Shown: positions 35,522 through 45,483 of the stretch, piece by piece | Layout: each line of letters begins with the position of its first letter | Position numbering within the stretch: position 1 is the first letter of the stretch | Source of the DNA: Rhizobium sp. NZLR1 | GTDB taxonomy: Bacteria > Pseudomonadota > Alphaproteobacteria > Rhizobiales > Rhizobiaceae | Assembly: GCF_017357385.1 (NCBI RefSeq) | Contig: NZ_CP071633.1 | Span: forward strand, 682,001-746,000 | Reading direction: 5' to 3' | DNA: 64,000 bases | Position numbers and translations under genes: made by a program | The notes under the pieces: generated by a model | What the model was told of the DNA's origin: nothing | Databases searched by the model: none | Seen by the model: the letters and a program-made list of their open reading frames with translations, nothing else

Positions 35522-38500
35522 ATGTTGAACGCAGCGATCGACCCCGCATCCTCCAGTAATCCCGCCAATGGCGCGCCGTTCTCCGGTTTTGCCCCGCCGA
35601 TCCGGCCGCAATCCGAGCTTCGCCAGGCGATCACGGCTGCCTATCGCCGCCCGGAAACCGAATGCCTGCCGCCGCTCGTTGCCGCCGCGCGCGTCTCCGA
35701 GGCGAAACGCTATGACATTCGCAGCACGGCCCGCACGCTGATCGAGGCTTTGCGCGCCAAACACAAGGGCACCGGCGTCGAAGGGCTGGTGCAGGAATAT
35801 TCGCTTTCCAGCCAGGAAGGCGTGGCGCTCATGTGCCTTGCCGAAGCGCTGCTGCGCATTCCCGATACGGACACACGCGATGCGCTGATCCGCGACAAGA
35901 TCGCCGAGGGCAACTGGGCCTCGCATATCGGCGGCGGCAAATCCATGTTCGTCAACGCCGCCACCTGGGGCCTCGTCGTCACCGGCAAGCTGACCTCGAC
36001 GGTCAACGACCGCAGCCTGTCGGCAGCGCTGACGCGGCTGATCGCGCGCGCCGGCGAGCCGGTCATCCGTCGCGGCGTCGATATGGCGATGCGCATGATG
36101 GGCGAGCAGTTCGTCACCGGCGAAACGATCGAGGAAGCGCTGAAGCGTGCCCGGCCGCTGGAAGCGCGCGGCTTCCGTTATTCCTACGACATGCTGGGCG
36201 AGGCCGCGACGACGGCCGCCGACGCCGAACGTTATTTCAAGGATTACGAAAAGGCGATCCACGCCATTGGCAAGGCCTCGGACGGGCGCGGCATCTATGA
36301 TGGCCCTGGTATTTCGATCAAGCTTTCGGCCCTGCATCCCCGCTACGTGCGGGCGCAGGCCGGCCGGGTGATGAGCGAGCTGCTGCCGAAGGTCAGGGCG
36401 CTGGCCGTTCTCGCCAAGACCTATGATATCGGCCTCAACATCGATGCCGAGGAGGCCGACCGGCTGGAGCTTTCGCTCGATCTGCTCGAGGAGCTCTGCT
36501 TCGCCCCTGATCTCACCGGCTGGAACGGGCTGGGCTTTGTCGTCCAGGCCTACGGCAAGCGCTGCCCCTTTGTGCTCGATTACGTCATCGATCTCGCCCG
36601 TCGTTCCGGGCGCCGGGTCATGGTGCGTCTGGTCAAGGGCGCTTATTGGGATGCGGAGATCAAACGCGCCCAGCTGGACGGTCTCGACGACTATCCGGTC
36701 TATACCCGCAAGATCTACACCGACGTCGCCTATATCGCCTGCGCCCGCAAGCTGCTGAACGCACCGGATGCCGTCTTCCCGCAATTCGCCAGCCACAATG
36801 CGCAGACGCTCGCCACCATCTATCATCTTGCCGGTCCGGATTTCGCTGTCGGCAAATACGAGTTCCAGTGCCTGCACGGCATGGGCGAACCTCTCTACGA
36901 TGAAGTCGTCGGCAAGGAAAAACTCGACCGGCCCTGCCGTATCTATGCGCCGGTGGGTACGCATGAGACGCTGCTTGCCTATCTGGTGCGGCGCCTTCTG
37001 GAAAACGGCGCCAATTCCTCTTTCGTGCATCGCATCTCCGATCCGCACGTCTCCGTCGAGGCGCTGATTGCCGATCCCGCCGAGACCGTTGCCGCCATGC
37101 CGGTCGTCGGCGCCCCGCACGCGCAGATCGCCTCGCCGAAGGCGCTTTACGGCAGTGCCCGCGCCAATTCCGACGGCCTCGATCTCTCGAACGAGGCGAC
37201 CCTTTCCGATCTGGCGCAGACGCTTGTTTCTTCGGCAGCGAGCCCATGGCATGCGGGTCCGATCCTTGCCGATGGCTCCACCGACGGGGTGACGCGTAAC
37301 GTCCTTAATCCTGCCGATCACCGCGACGTCGTCGGCACGGTCACCGAATTGAAGGTCGAGGAAGCAGCCCGGATCGTTGCCATGGCGGCCGAGCATGCGC
37401 CGCAATGGGCCGCCGTATCGCCCGCGGAGCGTGCCGCCTGCCTGGAGCGGGCGGCCGACATCATGCAAGCCCGCATCAAGACGCTGATGGGCATTATCAT
37501 GCGCGAGGCCGGCAAATCGGCCGCCAATGCCGTCGGCGAGGTGCGTGAGGCTATCGACTTCCTGCGTTATTACGCCGAGCAGGCGCGCAAGACCCTCGGG
37601 CCGTCGCATGCGCCTCTCGGCCCGATCGTCTGCATCAGCCCGTGGAATTTTCCGCTGGCGATTTTCACCGGGCAGGTTGCCGCAGCCCTGGTGGCCGGCA
37701 ATCCCGTGCTTGCCAAACCCGCCGGCGTCACGCCGATCATCGCTTCGGAAAGCGTGAAAATCCTCCATGAGGCGGGCGTGCCTGTCGGCGCCTTGCAGTT
37801 CGTGCCCGGCAGCGGCCGCCTCGGCGCCGGCATGGTGGGTGCCCCGGAAACAGCGGGTGTCATGTTTACCGGCTCGACCGAAGTCGCCCGGATGATCCAG
37901 GCGCAGCTGGCTGAACGGCTGTCTTCGACCGGCAAGCCGATCCCGCTGATTGCCGAAACCGGCGGCCAGAACGGCATGATCGTCGATTCCTCGGCGCTCG
38001 CCGAGCAGGTGGTGGCCGACGTCATCGCCTCGGCTTTTGACAGCGCCGGCCAGCGGTGCTCGGCGCTCCGCGTCCTCTGCCTGCAGGATGATGTCGCCGA
38101 CCGGACCCTCGCCATGCTGAAGGGCGCCTTCCGAGAGTTGACGATCGGCCGCACCGATCGGCTGAGCATCGATGTCGGACCCGTCATCAACGATGGCGCA
38201 AAGGCGGAGATCGACCAGCATATCGAGCAGATGCGTGGCATGGGTCGCAAGGTGGATCAACTGCCGCTGCCCGAAAGTGCGGCGGCCGGCACCTTCGTTC
38301 CGCCGACGATCATCGAGATCAAGTCCCTGTCGGACCTGACGAGGGAGATCTTCGGGCCGGTCCTGCATGTCGTCCGCTTCAAGCGAAACGGGCTCGACCG
38401 CCTGATCGACGACATCAACGCATCGGGTTACGGCCTCACCTTCGGGCTTCACACCCGGCTTGACGAAACGATCGCGCATGTGACCAGCCGCATCAAGGCC

Positions 38501-39229
38501 GGCAACCTCTACGTCAACCGCAACATCATCGGCGCTGTCGTCGGCGTGCAGCCTTTCGGCGGCCGCGGCCTGTCGGGCACCGGTCCGAAGGCCGGCGGTC
38601 CGCTCTATATCGGCCGGCTGGTGCAGCGTGCTCCGGTGCCGCCGCAGCAGGATTCCGTTCATACGGACCTCGCCCTTCGCGACTATATCGTCTGGCTCGA
38701 CAAGAAGGGCTTGCCGGGCGAGGGAGAGGCAGCGCGTGGCTATGCGAGCCGTTCAGCGCTCGGACTTGAGCGTGAACTCACCGGCCCCGTCGGCGAGCTC
38801 AATCTCTATGCGCTCCATCCCCGCGGCCGCATTCTTGCCGTGCCGCAGACCGAAAGCGGGCTGCATCGCCAGATCGCCGCAGCCCTGTCGACCGGCAACC
38901 ACATCGTCGTGGATGCGGGCTCCCTATCGAAATCGGTCCTGGCGGATCTCCCGGCGGCTGTCGCCGGCCGGGTTTCCTGGACGTCGGATTGGGAAAAGGA
39001 GGGGCCGTTCTCGGGCGCGCTCGTCGAAGGGGATCACGACAGTGTTCTGGTCGTCAATCGGAAGATCGCTGCTCTGCCCGGCCCGCTTCTGTTGGTCCAG
39101 GCCGCGACGATCGAGGAATTGGCGAGCGATCCCGAGGCCTATTGCTTGAACTGGCTGCTGGAAGAGGTGTCGACCTCGATCAACACCGCCGCTGCCGGCG
39201 GCAATGCCAGCCTGATGGCCATTGGCTGA
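35522..39229 (+). CDS. putA: Bifunctional proline dehydrogenase / L-glutamate gamma-semialdehyde dehydrogenase
   Basis: A 1235-residue enzyme oxidising proline to glutamate. Residues about 90-480 form the FAD-linked proline dehydrogenase barrel (FRYSYDMLGEAATTAADAER, RLVKGAYWDAEIKRAQ, YAPVGTHETLLAYLVRRLLE). Residues about 570-1030 form the aldehyde dehydrogenase (SPWNFPLAIFTGQVAAALVA, FDSAGQRCSALRVL with the catalytic Cys). A C-terminal extension resembling an aldehyde-dehydrogenase-fold domain follows. There is no N-terminal ribbon-helix-helix, so it is not autoregulating, which fits control by PutR. The start is ATG 35522 after AGGGACT. It consumes the proline released by StcD. Confidence 0.95.
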   Translation: MLNAAIDPASSSNPANGAPFSGFAPPIRPQSELRQAITAAYRRPETECLPPLVAAARVSEAKRYDIRSTARTLIEALRAKHKGTGVEGLVQEYSLSSQEGVALMCLAEALLRIPDTDTRDALIRDKIAEGNWASHIGGGKSMFVNAATWGLVVTGKLTSTVNDRSLSAALTRLIARAGEPVIRRGVDMAMRMMGEQFVTGETIEEALKRARPLEARGFRYSYDMLGEAATTAADAERYFKDYEKAIHAIGKASDGRGIYDGPGISIKLSALHPRYVRAQAGRVMSELLPKVRALAVLAKTYDIGLNIDAEEADRLELSLDLLEELCFAPDLTGWNGLGFVVQAYGKRCPFVLDYVIDLARRSGRRVMVRLVKGAYWDAEIKRAQLDGLDDYPVYTRKIYTDVAYIACARKLLNAPDAVFPQFASHNAQTLATIYHLAGPDFAVGKYEFQCLHGMGEPLYDEVVGKEKLDRPCRIYAPVGTHETLLAYLVRRLLENGANSSFVHRISDPHVSVEALIADPAETVAAMPVVGAPHAQIASPKALYGSARANSDGLDLSNEATLSDLAQTLVSSAASPWHAGPILADGSTDGVTRNVLNPADHRDVVGTVTELKVEEAARIVAMAAEHAPQWAAVSPAERAACLERAADIMQARIKTLMGIIMREAGKSAANAVGEVREAIDFLRYYAEQARKTLGPSHAPLGPIVCISPWNFPLAIFTGQVAAALVAGNPVLAKPAGVTPIIASESVKILHEAGVPVGALQFVPGSGRLGAGMVGAPETAGVMFTGSTEVARMIQAQLAERLSSTGKPIPLIAETGGQNGMIVDSSALAEQVVADVIASAFDSAGQRCSALRVLCLQDDVADRTLAMLKGAFRELTIGRTDRLSIDVGPVINDGAKAEIDQHIEQMRGMGRKVDQLPLPESAAAGTFVPPTIIEIKSLSDLTREIFGPVLHVVRFKRNGLDRLIDDINASGYGLTFGLHTRLDETIAHVTSRIKAGNLYVNRNIIGAVVGVQPFGGRGLSGTGPKAGGPLYIGRLVQRAPVPPQQDSVHTDLALRDYIVWLDKKGLPGEGEAARGYASRSALGLERELTGPVGELNLYALHPRGRILAVPQTESGLHRQIAAALSTGNHIVVDAGSLSKSVLADLPAAVAGRVSWTSDWEKEGPFSGALVEGDHDSVLVVNRKIAALPGPLLLVQAATIEELASDPEAYCLNWLLEEVSTSINTAAAGGNASLMAIG

Positions 39230-39398
39230 GGAAACCGGATGGGGGCGTAGACAATGCGCCCTCTCCGCATGTTCCGCCAAAACTCGACACCATTGACCAT
39301 TGTTTTAACAGTCGTGACTATTGTGGTGCGCTGAGGCGCGGCAACCCAACAGAGGGCTGCCGGTAAAAGTGCCTATTTTCCTGGGGCGGGGCTTCCTT

Positions 39399-41939
39399 AT
39401 GGCGTTGATTGATCGACTGTTGCAGCGTATGCGGATCGTGACGAAGGTCCTCTTCTTCGTGGTGCCGCTGATCGTCCTCATCGCCGGCATCGGGCTTTTC
39501 GGCTATTTCACCGCCGGTACGCTGAACGGGCAGATGACCCTGACCCGGCAGACGATCGAAGCTCTTTCTAGCTTTCAGCAACTGCGATCGGCTCTGACCG
39601 CCTTTACCGATCTTCCCACTGCCGCCACCCGCGATCGTCTGATCGCCAGCATTTCCGATCAGAATAAGGGCGCTGCGACGCTCGATGCGATGCTCTCCGA
39701 TCCCGCGCAGAAACAGCAGATATCCATGGTGCGTGAACTAGGGGGCAAGATGCAGGGCGGCGCCGACGCGCTCTGGGCGGTGGCGCAGGAGCGCGCCAGT
39801 AACGAACAGGCGATCGACGACGCGGTCGCCCAACTGTTCAAGGAAAGCCAGACCGCCCGCAAACAGCTCGACGTTCTCCAGGATCAGGCGAATGGCAAGG
39901 AGGCCTTTGTCCGGGCGCTTCTTCTCGACGCCTCGGCCTATAAGAATCTGGCTGGACGCATTACAAAACTGCGCAAGGCGACCGGAGGGGCGACCGATCC
40001 CCAGAAGCTTGCCCAGGCGATCGCCAGCCTCCTGCCGCCGCTTGTCAAGGAGACGGGCGAAAGCGAGGCGCTTGCCTCCGAGAAAGCTCAAAGCCAGATT
40101 GCAGCGCTGAAGCCGATGCTGGACAAGCTCGCGGTCATGGCCAAGGACAGCAGCTTGTCGCTCGAGAGTTACGCTCCCGTCGACCAGGACCTGCAGGGCT
40201 TTCAGGAGCAGTTTGCAAAACTCGCCTCCGGCAATGCGGACACCGCGATCGAGCGCTTTGCCGGCATGGATGCGAGCATATCAACGCTTCGCTCGATGGT
40301 GATGATCGTCAACGCCGCTTTCAAATCGATCGACGATCTGCGCCTGCACCTGAGCGAACTGAACAGACGCGTCGACGCCGAGGCGCGGGATGCGGCTCTC
40401 GCCGATCTCAAGGCGCTGCGCGAAAGCGCCGCGACGCTTGCGCCTTTGAGCGGGCGAAATGCCGCGCTGCAGGATCTCGCGAAAGAGATCGAGCCTTCGC
40501 TTGCGGCGATCGAAAAGGATACGTCGCTTCTGATTTCGATTGCGGATCGGTGGCGGGCAGAGAAGGGGGCGGCCACCGAGCTCGTGGCCTCGGCAAGCCA
40601 CACGCTCGAGCAGTTCGTCAGCACGGCGCAGGAGAGCGGCAAGGAAATCAGCCAGCGCTCGGCGACGATGTCGCTCGCGGCGATGATTGCGGGCACTGTG
40701 CTTGCGATCATCGGCGGCCTCATGCTGATCGAAACCCTGCGCGGGCCGCTGAAGCGGATTACCCAGACGATGATGCGGCTTGCCGACGGCGATCTGAACG
40801 TGCCGATCGGTGACGGCAAGCGCGGCGACGAGATCGGCGACATGATCCGATCGGTCACCGTCTTCCGCGATCAGGCGCTTGAGAAGACCAGGCTGGAAGA
40901 GGTGGCCGAAGCAAACAGGGCGCGGGACGAACGGGAGCAGGCCCGCCGCGCCGCCGAACAGGCGCGTGTCGAGGCTGAACAGAGCGAGGCTCTCAATGCT
41001 CTGTCGGACATGCTCGGCAAACTTGCCAATGGCAACCTTGCCGCCGAAATGAGCGAGGATCTGGCCGCAGATTATGTCGCCATGGCGAAAACCTACAATC
41101 ACGCCATCGATGCGCTGCGCCTGACGCTCGCCGAGGTCCGCAACACGACCTACGAGATCGCCGAGGGCAGCACCAACCTTTCGGGAGCCGCCGACGATCT
41201 GGCGCGGCGCACGGAACAGCAGGCCGCGTCCCTCGAGGAAAGTTCGCGGGTACTGGGCGAATTGACCGTCAGCGTGCGGACGACAGCCGAAAACGCCCGT
41301 CAGACCTCGCTTTCGGTTGGCGAAGCCCACCGTCAGGCGGAGCATTCCGCGGCCGTCGTCGCCAAGGCCGTCGACGCCATGGGCGCCATCAATCGCTCAT
41401 CCGAAAAAGTCAGCAGCATCATCGGCGTGATCGACGAGATCGCCTTCCAGACTAATCTCCTCGCCCTCAATGCCGGCGTGGAAGCGGCGCGCGCAGGAGA
41501 GGCCGGCAGAGGTTTTGCCGTCGTCGCCCAGGAGGTGCGCGAGCTTGCGCAGCGCTGCGCAAAGGCTGCCCGCGAGATCAAGGATCTCATCTCCACCAGC
41601 GCATCGCAGGTCGGCGCGGGCGTCAGGCTCGTCGAGGAGACCGGCGAGGCGCTTTCCTCGATCATGGAGCACTTCACCGCGATCAACGGGCTGGTGCAGG
41701 TCATCTCGACTGCGACGACCACGCAATATAAGGGGATCGATGAGGTGAACAACGCCGTTCGAGACGTCGAGCACATCACCCAGCACAACGCCGCCATGGT
41801 CGAGGAAAATACGGCGGAAATTCATCGGCTTCGGCAGCAGGTGGAAGTATTGAACGAAAGAATCTCTCACTTTCAGACGGCCGACGGTCGCAAGGCCGCC
41901 TCGCCTGCCAACAGTCCGCGGATGTCCGTGGTCTCCTGA
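39399..41939 (+). CDS. Methyl-accepting chemotaxis protein
   Basis: An 846-residue chemoreceptor. A first transmembrane helix near residues 15-40 is followed by a long helical periplasmic domain (about 40-420) and a second helix near 424-446. HAMP segments follow, then the signalling domain with the hairpin tip [20 protein letters not shown] and [20 protein letters not shown]. The large helical sensor resembles helical bimodular receptors. ATG 39399 is chosen; an in-frame ATG 26 codons upstream is less likely. Its position after putA suggests, without proof, taxis toward proline or a related compound. Confidence 0.9.
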   Translation: MALIDRLLQRMRIVTKVLFFVVPLIVLIAGIGLFGYFTAGTLNGQMTLTRQTIEALSSFQQLRSALTAFTDLPTAATRDRLIASISDQNKGAATLDAMLSDPAQKQQISMVRELGGKMQGGADALWAVAQERASNEQAIDDAVAQLFKESQTARKQLDVLQDQANGKEAFVRALLLDASAYKNLAGRITKLRKATGGATDPQKLAQAIASLLPPLVKETGESEALASEKAQSQIAALKPMLDKLAVMAKDSSLSLESYAPVDQDLQGFQEQFAKLASGNADTAIERFAGMDASISTLRSMVMIVNAAFKSIDDLRLHLSELNRRVDAEARDAALADLKALRESAATLAPLSGRNAALQDLAKEIEPSLAAIEKDTSLLISIADRWRAEKGAATELVASASHTLEQFVSTAQESGKEISQRSATMSLAAMIAGTVLAIIGGLMLIETLRGPLKRITQTMMRLADGDLNVPIGDGKRGDEIGDMIRSVTVFRDQALEKTRLEEVAEANRARDEREQARRAAEQARVEAEQSEALNALSDMLGKLANGNLAAEMSEDLAADYVAMAKTYNHAIDALRLTLAEVRNTTYEIAEGSTNLSGAADDLARRTEQQAASLEESSRVLGELTVSVRTTAENARQTSLSVGEAHRQAEHSAAVVAKAVDAMGAINRSSEKVSSIIGVIDEIAFQTNLLALNAGVEAARAGEAGRGFAVVAQEVRELAQRCAKAAREIKDLISTSASQVGAGVRLVEETGEALSSIMEHFTAINGLVQVISTATTTQYKGIDEVNNAVRDVEHITQHNAAMVEENTAEIHRLRQQVEVLNERISHFQTADGRKAASPANSPRMSVVS

Positions 41940-42053
41940 ACACTTGCTGTCCCCGGTCTTTTTGAGGCGACAGATGAGTCTCCTGTCGGGATCGACCCAT
42001 TCACCACCGAATTTGTGGGCGTTTCATGAAGCTCTCTTTCGGCCGAGCCGCAT

Positions 42054-43379
42054 TCAAAAATCGGCCACTTTGCCCCAGGCGGACGTTCCGAATCGGTCGG
42101 GATTGTACGGCCGGGGATCGACGATCGGCTCGTCGCCTGTGACGATATCGGCAATCAGATGACCGGCGCCTGGCCCGATGCCGAAGCCATGGCCGCTGAA
42201 TCCCGCAGCGAGGATGAAACCCGGAAGCGTGGCGATCTCGCCGATCCCCGGCACGCCGTCCGGCGTGCTGTCGATATAGCCCGCCCAGGCCGCGCTGATG
42301 CTCGTTTTTTTCAAGGCGGGCAGAAGCTCGAGTGCCCGTGAATGCGTGAGGGCAATGGTGGCCTGGTTGACCGCCGGGTCGAGGATGCGCATGCGCTCCA
42401 TCGGCGTCGGCCTGTCGAGCCGCCAGCGTGCCAGAGACTCGTGACCGGAGCGAAACCCCTCCAACCCACCGGGTGCGAGACTGCGCCAGCGCCGGGCGAA
42501 CATCGGCAAGAACTGCGACGCGAAGCGGAGCTGCTGCGCCGTGGGATCGACGCGGCCGCGGCCGCTGATCGCCAGCGTGTAGCCGCCATCGCTGCGGCGC
42601 GTGACGGAGACCGCAGATGTGTGCAGTGCATCCGGCAGGCCGCTGGCGCCCGGTGAAACGGAAAGGATCGACGAACGGATCGATGCCTGCGGAAATCGAA
42701 TGCCCAGCTGGCGGCAGAAGGAGGAGGCCCAGGCGCCGCCGGCGAGGATCGCGATTTTTGTCCGGATCGTGCCATGCTCCGTGACGACGCCCGAGAGCCT
42801 GCCGCCTTCGACGGCGATGCCGCGGGCCGCACAGGACTGATGCACCGTGCCGCCGAGCTTCAGGATCGCGCGCGCGACGGCCGGCGCGGCACGTGCCGGA
42901 TCGGCAGTGCCGTCGGTCGGCGAAAATACCCCGCCTTTCCACGCGGTGCCGGTGGCGCGCCCGCGTTCGGTCGCTTCTACGCCGCTCAGCATATGCGTCG
43001 TGACGCCGACCGAGCGCGCGAAATCCCGCCAGCGTGCCCAGCCGGCCAGTTCCTCGTCGCTATTGCTGAGATAGAAGAGGCCGCAGCGGCGAAAACCCGT
43101 GTCCTCCCCGGTCTCGGTGGCGAAGCGCTCCCAGAGATCGAGGCTCTTCGTCGACATCGGCAGTTCACGGGCGTCGCGGTTCTGCTGCCGGCACCAGCCC
43201 CAGTTGCGGCTTGATTGCTCCGCACCGATGAGGCCCTTCTCGACGAGGGCGACTTTCAATCCGCGCCGGGCCAGATAATAGGCCGCGAAAACACCGACGA
43301 TGCCGGCGCCGATCACCACCGTATCGGCGGCGGTGGGCAGCTCCGGCGTGGTGTCGATGCGATCGAGTGTTGCGGGCAT
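42054..43379 (-). CDS. FAD-dependent D-amino-acid-dehydrogenase-like oxidoreductase
   Basis: A 441-residue DAO-family flavoprotein with TVVIGAGIVGVFAAYYLARR near residue 20 and EKGLIGAEQSSRNWGWCRQQ as second FAD segment; the C-terminal GFSGHGFGIGPGAGHLIADI is also typical. It oxidises an amino acid, imino acid or opine-like amine. On the same strand, downstream of the peptide-type ABC transporter, it may act on the imported compound, though about 450 bases of repeat-bearing sequence separate them. It is a distant paralogue of the gene at 22210. Confidence 0.85.
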   Translation of the reverse strand: MPATLDRIDTTPELPTAADTVVIGAGIVGVFAAYYLARRGLKVALVEKGLIGAEQSSRNWGWCRQQNRDARELPMSTKSLDLWERFATETGEDTGFRRCGLFYLSNSDEELAGWARWRDFARSVGVTTHMLSGVEATERGRATGTAWKGGVFSPTDGTADPARAAPAVARAILKLGGTVHQSCAARGIAVEGGRLSGVVTEHGTIRTKIAILAGGAWASSFCRQLGIRFPQASIRSSILSVSPGASGLPDALHTSAVSVTRRSDGGYTLAISGRGRVDPTAQQLRFASQFLPMFARRWRSLAPGGLEGFRSGHESLARWRLDRPTPMERMRILDPAVNQATIALTHSRALELLPALKKTSISAAWAGYIDSTPDGVPGIGEIATLPGFILAAGFSGHGFGIGPGAGHLIADIVTGDEPIVDPRPYNPDRFGTSAWGKVADF

Positions 43380-43679
43380 GGCAGGGTCTCCGTTTCAGCC
43401 TGTAGTCTAGCGGATCTGGCGCCACGCCTTTGCCGCAGTTGAGATGGCGGCAGCAGAAGATTCCGTCTTGCGGGGAGCCCGGCAGCCATTCGTGCTTCCG
43501 CCTATGTCGGAACGTGGTCAACGTCGCCTCATCGGTTGAGTAGTCGATGTCGGAGAAGCCGCATCGCTATCTTCCGCGTCCTTAGCGATCTCAAACGGAG
43601 AAGGTGTAGGATCAGACTCGATCGGAACGAGGTAAGATCCTTTGCGGATTGCAGAAGAATGGCCGGTTCACGAATGCCA

Positions 43680-43793
43680 GAACAGGATGATTTTAGGCCG
43701 AGTCGGCCTAAAATCTGAATCCTGTTCTACATTATAGAGTTAGAGCATGATGTCGTCCGAAAACCGCTCACACTTTTCGGCATCATGCTCTAA
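43680..43793. repeat. RIME-like composite palindromic repeat
   Basis: Two adjacent nested palindromes. The first (43680-43727) has outer arms GAACAGGAT/ATCCTGTTC and inner arms TTTTAGGCCG/CGGCCTAAAA. The second (43740-43793) has outer arms TTAGAGCATGATG/CATCATGCTCTAA and inner arms CCGAAAA/TTTTCGG. This matches the rhizobial intergenic mosaic elements described as RIME. It lies in the gap between the dual ATPase gene and the amine oxidoreductase gene; 43394-43679 holds nothing recognisable. Confidence 0.75.
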
Positions 43794-43827
43794 ACGTTGC
43801 CGGACAAAACGATCAGCACGCCGACCC

Positions 43828-45483
43828 TTATTGCCGACAATAGGCCCGCACCAATTCCGGATCCTGCTGGAGCCCATCAAGCCAGGCCGGATCAAGCGTC
43901 GGCACTGATGAGAAGAGCAGTTGCGAATAGGGGTGCGTCGGCGCCTTCACCGTCGAGTGGGTGATTTCCTCAACCTTCCGGCCCCCATACATCACCACGA
44001 TCTCGTCGCAGATCGCCTCCACGACCGAGAGATCATGGCTGATGAAGATGTAGGAGAGGCCGAGTTCGCGCTGCAATTCCTTGAGCAGGTCGATGACCGC
44101 GGCGGCAACCACGGTGTCGAGCGCCGAGGTAATCTCGTCGCAGAGGATCAGCTTTGGATCGGCGGCGAGCGCCCGGGCGAAGTTGACGCGCTGCTTCTGC
44201 CCGCCCGAAAGTTCTCCCGGCCGGCGATGGCGGAGGTTGCGGGGCAGGCGAACCATGTCGAGCAGTTGATCGATCCGGGCGTTTCGCGCCTGCCGATCCA
44301 TGCGGTGGTAAAAAACCAGCGGCCTCGCGAGGATGTCCTCAACCGATTTTGCCGGGTTGAGAGCGGTATCGGCATATTGGAAGACGATCTGCATCTCGCG
44401 CAGCTGGTCGCGCGAGCGCTCGCGAGCGCTGCGGCGCAATTCCGTTCCGTCGAAGACGATCTTGCCGACTGCGGCCGGCAGGATGCCGGCGATGGTGCGG
44501 GCGAGCGTTGATTTGCCGCAACCGGATTCTCCGATGATGCCGAGATTGCGCCCTTTTTCCACCTTCAGGCTCACGTGCTCGACCGCGCGAACGAGGGGCA
44601 GGCCGTCGGCCTGGCGTTGTCCATAACCCGCAACGAGATCGTCGATCTTCAGAAGCGGCTCCGTCGCGCTTCCTATAGCGCCTGCTACGCCACGCGATTT
44701 CGGCTCAAAGGCTGCGAGCAGCTCTCTGGTATAGGGGTGCTTCGCGTTATTGAGGATTTCCTTGGTCGTGCCGGTTTCCTGGGTCTCCCCGCCTTTCAAC
44801 ACGACGATGCGATCTGCGATCTGCGCGACGACGGCAAGGTCGTGCGAGACATAGACACCGGCTATGCCGCCCTTCTTCATGACCGACTTGAAAGCGCGCA
44901 GCACTTCGATCTGGGTGGTCACGTCGAGTGCCGTCGTCGGCTCGTCGAAGATGACTAGGCTCGGGTCGCCGATCAGCGCCATGGCCGCCGCCAGACGCTG
45001 CAGCTGGCCGCCGGAAACCTGGTGGGGATAACGGCTGCCGATCGTCTCGGGTTCGGGCAGCGACAGCGCCCGAAAGAGCTCGACTGCCCGGGCGCGCGCA
45101 TCGTCCGGCGACATCAACTGATGAATACGCGTGACTTCAATCACCTGGTCCATGATCGATATGGCCGGGTTGAAGGCGGCGGCGGCTGATTGCGGGACAT
45201 AGGCGACTTCGGTGCCGCGCACCTTGGCGCGCTGCTTCTCGCTAAGCGTGACCATGTCCTTGCCGCCAACCGAAACACTGCCGCCGCTGATGCGACAGCC
45301 CGTACGGGTATGGCCCATCAGGGTCAGGGCGATGGTTGTTTTGCCCGAGCCGCTCTCGCCGATCAGCGCGACGATCTCGCCCTTAGCAACGTCGAGGCTG
45401 ACACCCTTGATGATCTCGACGCGTCGGCCGGAATCGGTGGTGGCCTCGACCTTCAGGTTACGGATTTCAATGAAATTGCTCAT
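43828..45483 (-). CDS. Peptide/opine-type ABC transporter, fused double ATPase
   Basis: A 551-residue protein with two complete ABC modules of the Opp/Dpp type. The first has GESGSGKTTIAL and VSGGQLQRLAAAMAL, the second GESGCGKSTLAR and LSGGQKQRVNFARAL. Each is followed by a short C-terminal extension typical of oligopeptide ATPases. The start overlaps the stop of the permease gene (ATGA). It energises the two permeases and the binding protein encoded upstream. Confidence 0.93.
   Translation of the reverse strand: MSNFIEIRNLKVEATTDSGRRVEIIKGVSLDVAKGEIVALIGESGSGKTTIALTLMGHTRTGCRISGGSVSVGGKDMVTLSEKQRAKVRGTEVAYVPQSAAAAFNPAISIMDQVIEVTRIHQLMSPDDARARAVELFRALSLPEPETIGSRYPHQVSGGQLQRLAAAMALIGDPSLVIFDEPTTALDVTTQIEVLRAFKSVMKKGGIAGVYVSHDLAVVAQIADRIVVLKGGETQETGTTKEILNNAKHPYTRELLAAFEPKSRGVAGAIGSATEPLLKIDDLVAGYGQRQADGLPLVRAVEHVSLKVEKGRNLGIIGESGCGKSTLARTIAGILPAAVGKIVFDGTELRRSARERSRDQLREMQIVFQYADTALNPAKSVEDILARPLVFYHRMDRQARNARIDQLLDMVRLPRNLRHRRPGELSGGQKQRVNFARALAADPKLILCDEITSALDTVVAAAVIDLLKELQRELGLSYIFISHDLSVVEAICDEIVVMYGGRKVEEITHSTVKAPTHPYSQLLFSSVPTLDPAWLDGLQQDPELVRAYCRQ

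Noticed and set aside
35495..38662. A 1055-codon open frame on the minus strand opposite putA
   Set aside because: It is antisense to a fully conserved PutA; the translation is rich in Arg, His, Asp and Gly without family motifs, as expected for a shadow frame in high-GC DNA.
41968..41988. CGACAG/CTGTCG hairpin between the chemoreceptor and the convergent oxidoreductase gene
   Set aside because: Only a six-base stem with a nine-base loop and no U-tract; too weak to call a terminator.
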